11,006 nucleotides of DNA from CALJUZ01 sp003387805 (GTDB lineage: Bacteria; Bacillota; Limnochordia; Limnochordales; ZCTH02-B6), in assembly GCA_937975235.1 (NCBI GenBank), contig CALJUZ010000121.1, positions 1 to 11,006 of the forward strand. Reading direction: 5' to 3'. Position 1 is the first letter of the stretch. Each line of letters opens with the position of its first letter. The notes under the pieces are model-generated. The model was given only the letters and a program-made list of their open reading frames with translations. It did no database searches and was not told the DNA's origin. Below are positions 5,655-11,006 of the stretch, piece by piece. The translations under genes were made by a program, and so were the position numbers.

Positions 5655-5673
5655 GGGCCGCAGCGTGCGGCCC
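5655..5673 (-). terminator. hairpin after the PPC-domain gene, weak terminator candidate
   Basis: An 8-bp perfect GC stem (5655-5662 with 5666-5673) has a 3-base loop, about 80 bases past the stop of the minus-strand gene at 5754-7226. On the minus strand the bases that follow are C-rich with only short T runs, so intrinsic termination would be weak. Confidence 0.35.
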
Positions 5674-5753
5674 ATCCCGCCCCTGTGGTGTCCGGTGCCG
5701 GCGCCGCGGCCGGCGCCCGGAGGCTCCGTCTCCGCCGCCGGCCCGCCCCGGCT

Positions 5754-7226
5754 TCAGCGCCGGGAGCGGATGTGTTCCAGCAGCTGCTCCAGCAGCCTCT
5801 CCAGCTCGTCCAGCTCGCCGGGATGGACGGTCCGCCCCGAGGCCAACAGCTCGATGAGCTCCACGGCCCGCTCGAAGTCGACGCCCGGCGGTTCGCCCCA
5901 CGTAAGTTCCAGCGTGTACAGCCCGGACTCGCCGGGGAAAAACGTGTTGGCGATGACGACGTACGAGCCGCTGTAAGGCAGCGTGTAGTCGATGCGGGCG
6001 TCGACCCCGCCGGCGCCGTCGTCGTCGGCCGCCAGCACGTTCCCGTCCCGGTCCAGGAGGAACAGGTACGCGTCCAAATCGGACGAGCGCATCTCGATGA
6101 AGACCCGCCGCCCCGCTTCGCCGACGAACTCGTAAAAGTCGGCGTACGTGCCGTCGGTCAGCTCGTCGCTCCACGCGCCCAGCACCCCGGCCGCGGGGCG
6201 CCCCTCCGTCAGCAGGGCAAACTCACGGAAGGCCAGATCCCCGATGAGGCCGTTGAACTCCTGCTCGCCCCCGGACTCGTCGAAGGCCCACCAAGGGAAC
6301 AAGCCGGCATCGACCTGTTCGACGTAGAGGTCGTAATACATCGACATGGCCACCACGCCTTCGACGCCGGCGGGCGCCCCGGATTCGGGTCCCACGACGA
6401 ACTCCATGACGCCCGTTACCAGGCCCGTCATCCCATGGGGCAGCGAGCCCGGCACCAGCACGTACAACTGCTCGCCCTCCACGTCGAAGTCCACCTGCGC
6501 GTACAGGCCTTCGCCCAGCTCCATCAAGCCCGCGGCCCGCCCGCGCATGGTCTCCGTGACTCCCACGGCGTTTTCGGCGCCGTCCGGCTCCCCTACCGGC
6601 CCGAGGAAGCGGCCGCTGGCCGACACGTCCACCTCACTGAACATGTCCGCCAACTCCTCGATGTCCAGATGGGCCGCGCCTTCCCACTGATCGCCGGCGC
6701 GCACCGGGCCGTACGGCGCGTCCTGCGGCGCCAGCAGAGACCAGTCGGCCAGCCAGTCCGGGTTCACCACGTCTTCATACTCGGCCGGGACCGGATCGCC
6801 GCCCGCCCACACCGCGCCGTTCTCCGTGAACGCGTACGTCGCCTGCCAGCCCAGCCAGTACAGGAGATCGCCGTATTCGGGGTCGAAGGCCACGGCCCGC
6901 ACCAGCACCCGCGGGCGCCCGTCCTCGGGATCAGGCTCCAGGACCGTGTAGTGGGCCACCACGGCCGCCAGCGACATCTCTTCCATGGAATCGGGGGGCG
7001 CCAGCAGGAAAAAGCCGTCCTGCTCCAGCACCAGCTGCGAGAAGAACTCTTCGATGTAGTAGACCGCCTCGGTCCCGGGCGGGGGCAGAAGCAAAGGCTC
7101 CAGCACGAACGGCTCGGGATCGGCCCCTTCCGAAGGCTGCGCGGCGGCCGCTCCGGCCAGCAGCAGCAGCAGGAACGCCCACGCCGCCGGCACGATACGA
7201 CGATTCAGCTTTGCCAGTTTCAACAC
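5754..7226 (-). CDS. secreted protein with C-terminal PPC domain
   Basis: The product has 490 residues. AGGAGAGG (complement of 7229-7236) precedes both a GTG at 7226 and the adjacent in-frame TTG at 7223; either could be used, and TTG has the better spacing. A clear signal peptide is present: a basic start, a hydrophobic core 'AAWAFLLLLLAGAAAA', and likely cleavage near residue 29-30. Residues 31 to about 350 are acidic, rich in Trp and Tyr, and not recognised. They contain no HExxH and no obvious serine-protease triad. Residues about 358-445 form a PPC (bacterial pre-peptidase C-terminal) beta-sandwich: 'ADFYEFVGEAGRRVFIEM', then 'DLDAYLFLLDRDGNVLAADDD', then 'YTLPYSGSYVVIA'. A final charged, Leu-rich helix (about 450-490) closes it. 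PPC domains usually accompany secreted enzymes; the catalytic role here, if any, is unknown. Divergent from the M48 protease gene. Confidence 0.88.
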   Translation of the reverse strand: MLKLAKLNRRIVPAAWAFLLLLLAGAAAAQPSEGADPEPFVLEPLLLPPPGTEAVYYIEEFFSQLVLEQDGFFLLAPPDSMEEMSLAAVVAHYTVLEPDPEDGRPRVLVRAVAFDPEYGDLLYWLGWQATYAFTENGAVWAGGDPVPAEYEDVVNPDWLADWSLLAPQDAPYGPVRAGDQWEGAAHLDIEELADMFSEVDVSASGRFLGPVGEPDGAENAVGVTETMRGRAAGLMELGEGLYAQVDFDVEGEQLYVLVPGSLPHGMTGLVTGVMEFVVGPESGAPAGVEGVVAMSMYYDLYVEQVDAGLFPWWAFDESGGEQEFNGLIGDLAFREFALLTEGRPAAGVLGAWSDELTDGTYADFYEFVGEAGRRVFIEMRSSDLDAYLFLLDRDGNVLAADDDGAGGVDARIDYTLPYSGSYVVIANTFFPGESGLYTLELTWGEPPGVDFERAVELIELLASGRTVHPGELDELERLLEQLLEHIRSRR

Positions 7227-7674
7227 TACCTCTCCTGAACCCCGGCGGGTTCCAAATCGTCCGCAGTGCCGCAAAGTATTCCGTAGCCCGGCGCCGGTTC
7301 CTGCCCGGGCGGAAAATTATCTCCCCTGACCCAATATTGGCCATTGGCAGGAAACCGTCCCTGACGCCAAGACCCGCCCGTTTTTCTTGCCCGCCCCGCC
7401 CTTGAGACGCGCCGGCCTCTCCATCCAGCGGAACGCCCCGTCGCCGCCGCCGAAGGCGCCGCCGAGGAAGGGACCGTCCTCCGGCAGGTGGAACTGATGA
7501 ACACGCCTGGTCGGCTTGCCTGCGGCTGCCCGGCGGCGAGCGCGCGGCCGTCTTCCGTGCCGCCCCCGCCCACGGCGGATCCTTCTTCGAGCCGCGGTGT
7601 GAGTCCGCCGGCTCGTCCAGCCGGGCAGGCGCAGGACCCGACGACGGCGACCATCCTCCGGGCGGGTGATCGTC
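7227..7674. other. divergent intergenic region, 448 bases
   Basis: No gene could be supported here on either strand. On the minus strand a GATAAT box (7321-7316) could be the -10 of the PPC-domain gene, but no good -35 lies at the right distance. A perfect palindrome CCAATATTGG at 7331-7340, followed by another ATTGG at 7343-7347, would sit in the spacer of such a promoter and could be an operator. The part nearer the protease gene is GC-rich, and I found no convincing plus-strand promoter. Confidence 0.45.
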
Positions 7675-8523
7675 ATGGCGCGACGCCTCACGGCCGTCCG
7701 CGCGCGCTGGTGGCTGCTGGTGCTGGTCTTCCTGACGGCGGCCTCGGCGGGCGCGTCGGCCCAAAGCTTCTGGGACGAGCTGCTGACCGGCATCGAGCTG
7801 TCCATCGGCCAGTCGGTGGCCGCCGGCGTGTTCGAGGAATACGGGCCGCCGGCCCGGCTTTCGCCCGAGGAGCAGCAATGGCTCGCCGCGATCTTCAGCG
7901 ACATCGCGGGCCGGGCGCAGCGCAAAGAAGTTCCGTACAGCCTGACGGTGCTGGACAGCCCGGTGGTCAACGCGTTCGCCGCGCCGGGCGGCTACATTTT
8001 CCTCACCATCGGGCTGCTGGACTACATCGGCCACGACACCGACGCGGTGGCCAACGTCATCGGCCATGAAATTGCCCACGTGGAGCGCAGGCACGGCATG
8101 AACGCCCTGGGCCGCCGCCTGGGCCTGGGGCTCGTGTTGCAGCTGGCGCTGGGCCCGCCGTCCGAAGACAGCCCGGTGTGGCACCAGGTGGCCGTCATCG
8201 CCACGGAACTGATGCACCTGGGCTGGAGCCGGGATCAGGAGCACGAAGCCGACGACACGGGCCAGCGGCTGGCCGCGGCCGCGGGCTACGATCCGCACGG
8301 CATGGTACGCTTTTTCACCATTTTGCGGGAACTGGAAGGCCTGGAAATTCCGTTCCTGGAGTTTTTGAGCACGCATCCGCTGACGTCGGAGCGCATCGAG
8401 CGGGCGCGCGTCCGGGCCGAGCTGCTCACGCCCGCGCCGCGCAGCCGGCCCAAGCCGGTGTCGCCGTACACGCCGCGCGGTTCCGCCGGGGAGCCGGAAG
8501 CGCCCCCCTTCTTCGTCCCTTGA
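7675..8523 (+). CDS. secreted M48-family zinc metalloprotease
   Basis: The product has 282 residues. The ATG at 7675 is preferred, with a GGGTGAT-like site just upstream; an in-frame GTG at 7666 overlaps that site. A signal peptide is evident ('RWWLLVLVFLTAASAGASA', residues 11-29, then Q-S), so the enzyme is exported or lipid-face anchored. The M48 core is complete: 'VVNAFAAPGGYIFLTIGLL', the zinc motif HEIAH (131-135) within 'VIGHEIAHVERRHG', and 'SRDQEHEAD' with third ligand Glu189. A 'STHPLTSERI' segment near 232-241 is typical of the BepA/LoiP/YcaL-like branch that works on misfolded envelope proteins. There are no TPR repeats; the last 30 residues are Pro/Arg-rich. A SIMPL-domain envelope protein follows 96 bases downstream, so a shared envelope role is likely. 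Confidence 0.93.
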   Translation: MARRLTAVRARWWLLVLVFLTAASAGASAQSFWDELLTGIELSIGQSVAAGVFEEYGPPARLSPEEQQWLAAIFSDIAGRAQRKEVPYSLTVLDSPVVNAFAAPGGYIFLTIGLLDYIGHDTDAVANVIGHEIAHVERRHGMNALGRRLGLGLVLQLALGPPSEDSPVWHQVAVIATELMHLGWSRDQEHEADDTGQRLAAAAGYDPHGMVRFFTILRELEGLEIPFLEFLSTHPLTSERIERARVRAELLTPAPRSRPKPVSPYTPRGSAGEPEAPPFFVP

Positions 8524-8525
8524 CC

Positions 8526-8543
8526 CCGCACATTGTTGTGCGG
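8526..8543 (+). repeat. short hairpin between the M48 and SIMPL genes
   Basis: A perfect 7-bp stem (8526-8532 with 8537-8543) with a TTGT loop begins 3 bases after the protease stop codon. It has no T run, so it is not an intrinsic terminator. It may protect the 3' end of the upstream message or set relative expression of the two genes. Confidence 0.4.
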
Positions 8544-8619
8544 CCTGCGCAGGTGTTCGTTCCGCCGCGGACGAAGTAACACACAATCCGTCCCATTTCG
8601 CCAACGGGGGAGAATCGCC

Positions 8620-9336
8620 ATGCAACGGCAAAATCTGGTCTGGCCCTCCATTTTCCTGGGCACGCTTCTGGCCCTGGGCCTGTTTCTGGGCGGTATACAG
8701 GTAAAACAAGCCGCCGCCGTTTGGAAAAAGGCGGACCGCTTCGTCAGCGTGAAGGGCCTGTCCGAGCGCGAGGTGAAAGTCGACCTGGTCTTGTGGCCGC
8801 TGAGCTACACCGTCGAGGCGGCGGCGCTGGACCTTCTGCACGACGCCCTGCAGGAGGACGCGGCCAAAATCCGGGCCTTCCTGCTGCGCCACGGCTTCGA
8901 CGAGTCCGAGCTGCACGCCGTGCCGCCGCAGATCACCGACCGCTGGGAGCACTACTACGGCGACAATCCGCCGGAGATCCGCTACACGGGCAGCGGCGTG
9001 GTGCTGCTGCGCACCGACAAGGTCGACCTGGTCAAAGAGACGATGCCGAAAGTGGACGAGCTGGTGCGAGACGACGTCCTGGTTTCGCGCAGCTGGGAGC
9101 ACCAGCCCCAGTTCATCTTCACCCGGCTCAACGACATCAAGCCTGAAATGATCGCCGAGGCGACGCAGGAGGCGCGCAAGGCGGCGGTGCAGTTCGCGGA
9201 GGACTCGGGCAGCCGGGTGGGCAAAATCCGCACCGCGAGCCAGGGCTACTTCACCATCGAGGACCTGGACCAATACACGCCCGACGTCAAGAAGGTGCGG
9301 GTCGTCACGACCATCGAGTATTACCTCGAGGACTGA
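8620..9336 (+). CDS. membrane-anchored SIMPL-domain (DUF541) protein
   Basis: The product has 238 residues. The ATG at 8620 is chosen because GGGGGAGA sits 7 bases upstream; the frame is open earlier but without a ribosome binding site. One N-terminal hydrophobic segment (about residues 8-27) is a signal anchor. The rest is a SIMPL domain: a 'FVSVKGLSEREVKVDLVLWP' strand at about 41-60, a helix with paired Glu/Asp and Leu (66-92), and 'GSGVVLLRTDKVDLVKETMP' (125-143). A later 'EATQEARKAAVQFAEDSG' helix (180-197) and a closing 'VRVVTTIEYYLE' strand (227-237) follow. The family includes E. coli YggE, linked to oxidative stress tolerance, and mouse SIMPL; its biochemical action is unknown. Length is typical. 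It probably shares a transcript with the M48 gene and ends at the hairpin at 9385-9412. Confidence 0.92.
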   Translation: MQRQNLVWPSIFLGTLLALGLFLGGIQVKQAAAVWKKADRFVSVKGLSEREVKVDLVLWPLSYTVEAAALDLLHDALQEDAAKIRAFLLRHGFDESELHAVPPQITDRWEHYYGDNPPEIRYTGSGVVLLRTDKVDLVKETMPKVDELVRDDVLVSRSWEHQPQFIFTRLNDIKPEMIAEATQEARKAAVQFAEDSGSRVGKIRTASQGYFTIEDLDQYTPDVKKVRVVTTIEYYLED

Positions 9337-9384
9337 CGCCTGCGCCCTAGGTCCGCCACGGCGGGAAACAGCGTTCGGGCGAAG

Positions 9385-9412
9385 GGCGGGCGCCGCGCGG
9401 CGCGCCGCCTTT
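9385..9412 (+). terminator. GC-rich hairpin ending the M48-SIMPL transcript
   Basis: The central 14 bases (9390-9403) are a perfect palindrome that folds into a 5-bp stem with a GCGC loop. The outer GGCGG (9385-9389) pairs with CCGCC (9405-9409), with one bulged G at 9404. Three Ts follow (9410-9412). The stem is strong but the T run is short, so it is a likely but imperfect terminator, about 50 bases after the SIMPL stop and before pepA. Confidence 0.5.
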
Positions 9413-9466
9413 GCAGTGGCAATCATTGCTTGCACGAGCAAATATTTGAAACGGAGGTCGAAACGC

Positions 9467-10957
9467 ATGGACATACGGGTCCGGCAAGGCAACATCGCCG
9501 AAGCGGCCGCGGACGCGGTCATCGTCAATTTGTTTGAAGGGGTGACCCAGCCCGGCGGCGCCACCGGCGCGGTGGACGAAAAGATCGGCGGCCTCATTCG
9601 CAAAATCATCGCCGCGGGCGAATTCAAAGGCAAGCTGAACGAGACGGCGGTGCTGCACGTAGACGGCGCGCCCTTCCGCAAAGTGGTGGTCGTCGGCCTG
9701 GGCAAGCAGGCGGAGTTCAGCGCGGAGCGGGTGCGCCAGGTCAGCGCGTCGGCGCTGAAGGCCGCGGCCAAAGGCAACGTCAAGACGGTGGCCACCATCG
9801 TGCACGGCGCGGGCATCGGCGGCATGGACGCGGAGCTCGCGGCGCAGTGCGTGGCCGAAGGGTCGCTGCTGGGCGCGTATCGGTATGACAAGTACAAGAG
9901 CAAGAGCAACGACAACGGCGGCGACGGCGTGCAGGAGCTGGTCATCCTCGAGTGGTCCGGGGACAAGCTGGACGCCGTGGAGCGGGGCGTCGCGCGAGGC
10001 AAGATCCTGGCCGACGCGACCAACTTCGCCCGGGACCTGGTCAACGCGCCGAGCAACGAGCTGACGCCGTCGGTGCTGGCCCAGCGGGCGCAAGCCATGG
10101 CGGAGGAGTTCGGCCTCGAGTGCGAGATCCTGGACCGGGCGGCCATGGAGAAGCTGGGCATGGGCGCGCTGCTGGGCGTCGCCAAAGGCAGCGCCGAGGA
10201 GCCCAAGCTCGTCTTCTTGCGCTACCGCGGCGCCGACGGCGACCCGGTGGCGCTGGTGGGCAAGGGCGTGACGTTTGACACCGGCGGCATCAGCCTCAAG
10301 CCCGCCCAGGGCATGGGCGCCATGACCAGCGACATGGCCGGCGCGGCCGCGGTGCTGGGCGCCATGCGGGCCATCGCGCAGCTAAGGCCCCGGCAGCACG
10401 TCATCGCCGTCGCGGCGTGCGTCGAAAACATGCCGTCGGGCACGGCGCAAAAGCCCGGCGACGTGGTGCGGGCCATGACGGGCAAGACCATCGAGATCGA
10501 CAACACCGACGCGGAAGGCCGGCTCATCCTGGCCGACGCGGTGGCGTATGCCGAATCCCAGGGCGCCCACACCATCGTGGACGTGGCCACGCTCACCGGC
10601 GCGTGCGTCATCGCGCTGGGCAAGCTCTACACGGGCCTGGTGGCCAACGACGACGCGCTGGCCGACGCCATTTTGGCCGCGGGCGCCAAAGCCGGCGAGC
10701 GCTACGCCCGCCTGCCGGCGGACCCCGAGTACAAGGAGCAGTACAAGAGCGACATCGCGGACATCAAGAACACCGGCGGCCGGGAGGCCGGCGCCATCAC
10801 CGGCGGCCTCATCATCAGCGAGTTCATCGAAAACGCCCGCTGGGCTCACCTGGACATCGCCGGCACCAGCACCAGCGACAAAGACCGCCACTACCTGGTC
10901 AAAGGCGCCACCGGCGTGGCCGTGCGCACGCTGGCCGAATTTGTGGCCGGGCTGTAA
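9467..10957 (+). CDS. pepA: leucyl aminopeptidase, M17 family
   Basis: This cytosolic two-metal aminopeptidase removes N-terminal residues, preferring Leu, and normally works as a hexamer. The ATG at 9467 follows GGAGGT at 9453-9458 with ideal spacing. The product has 496 residues, the usual length. The N-terminal macro-like domain spans about 1-165, and the catalytic domain begins near 180 ('NFARDLVNAPSNELTP'). All key residues are present: metal ligands Lys266, Asp271, Asp289, Asp348 and Glu350, and catalytic Lys278 and Arg352. They lie in 'VGKGVTFDTGGISLKP' and the M17 signature 'NTDAEGRL'. Each is offset by exactly four from E. coli PepA, so the enzyme is expected to be active. No clear promoter was seen in the 54 bases after the upstream hairpin, so it may be partly read through from the SIMPL gene. 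Confidence 0.97.
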   Translation: MDIRVRQGNIAEAAADAVIVNLFEGVTQPGGATGAVDEKIGGLIRKIIAAGEFKGKLNETAVLHVDGAPFRKVVVVGLGKQAEFSAERVRQVSASALKAAAKGNVKTVATIVHGAGIGGMDAELAAQCVAEGSLLGAYRYDKYKSKSNDNGGDGVQELVILEWSGDKLDAVERGVARGKILADATNFARDLVNAPSNELTPSVLAQRAQAMAEEFGLECEILDRAAMEKLGMGALLGVAKGSAEEPKLVFLRYRGADGDPVALVGKGVTFDTGGISLKPAQGMGAMTSDMAGAAAVLGAMRAIAQLRPRQHVIAVAACVENMPSGTAQKPGDVVRAMTGKTIEIDNTDAEGRLILADAVAYAESQGAHTIVDVATLTGACVIALGKLYTGLVANDDALADAILAAGAKAGERYARLPADPEYKEQYKSDIADIKNTGGREAGAITGGLIISEFIENARWAHLDIAGTSTSDKDRHYLVKGATGVAVRTLAEFVAGL

Positions 10958-11006
10958 GCCGGGCCGGGGACCGTCAGGCGGAAACCGCCGGGCCTGCGCC
11001 CGCCGG

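Noticed and set aside
5616..7238. 540-codon open frame on the plus strand opposite the PPC-domain gene.
   Set aside because: Its product is rich in Arg, Gln, His and Pro with no domain, while the minus strand gives a signal peptide and a PPC domain.
6931..10206. Very long open frame on the minus strand covering the M48, SIMPL and half of the pepA region.
   Set aside because: It is the antisense shadow of three well-supported plus-strand genes; long antisense frames are common at this GC content, and its translation is low-complexity without motifs.
10977..10989. Hairpin GGCGG-AAA-CCGCC after pepA as a terminator.
   Set aside because: The stem is only 5 bp, no T run follows, and the window ends too soon to judge.

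Overview
The window is high-GC DNA, clearly above 60% by eye. It is best read as a Gram-positive Bacillota chromosome. The support is an S-box (SAM-I) riboswitch, strong GGAGG-type ribosome binding sites, several GTG starts, and two near-consensus sigma-A promoters with 17-base spacers. High GC together with S-box control suggests a lineage such as Limnochordia, Symbiobacteriia or Thermaerobacter. That placement is inference; the sequence carries no definitive marker.

Layout. (1) 184-741 (+) is a DoxX-family membrane protein, followed by a gene-free stretch with two tandem 10-bp hairpins. (2) 1046-4017 (+) is a complete methionine (homocysteine) unit: consensus promoter, SAM-I riboswitch, intrinsic terminator, a further structured leader, then metY and metX overlapping by 11 bases. 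MetX makes O-acetyl-L-homoserine and MetY joins it to sulfide to give homocysteine; SAM should switch the operon off. (3) 4037-4571 is an insulated block: a bidirectional terminator, a 69-residue hypothetical gene on the minus strand, and a tRNA-Arg(ACG) with its own promoter, closed by a second bidirectional terminator. (4) 4602-5502 (-) is a compact row of three short genes of unknown function; the first two overlap as GTGA. This is the least explained part of the window. The middle product has a faint resemblance to the small RebB 'killing trait' family, which is an unproven idea. (5) 5754-7226 (-) is a secreted protein with a C-terminal PPC domain. A 448-base intergenic region separates it from the divergent plus-strand genes. 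(6) 7675-9336 (+) holds a secreted M48 zinc metalloprotease and a membrane-anchored SIMPL (DUF541) protein, closed by a GC-rich hairpin. (7) 9467-10957 (+) is a complete M17 leucyl aminopeptidase with all metal and catalytic residues.

Most of the window is housekeeping or cell-envelope content. I see no transposase, integrase, CRISPR array, phage gene or recognisable defence system. The items most worth a second look are the three small minus-strand genes, the Arg/Ala-rich N-terminal extension of MetX with its hairpin, the extra structured leader behind the S-box terminator, and the tandem hairpins after doxX.
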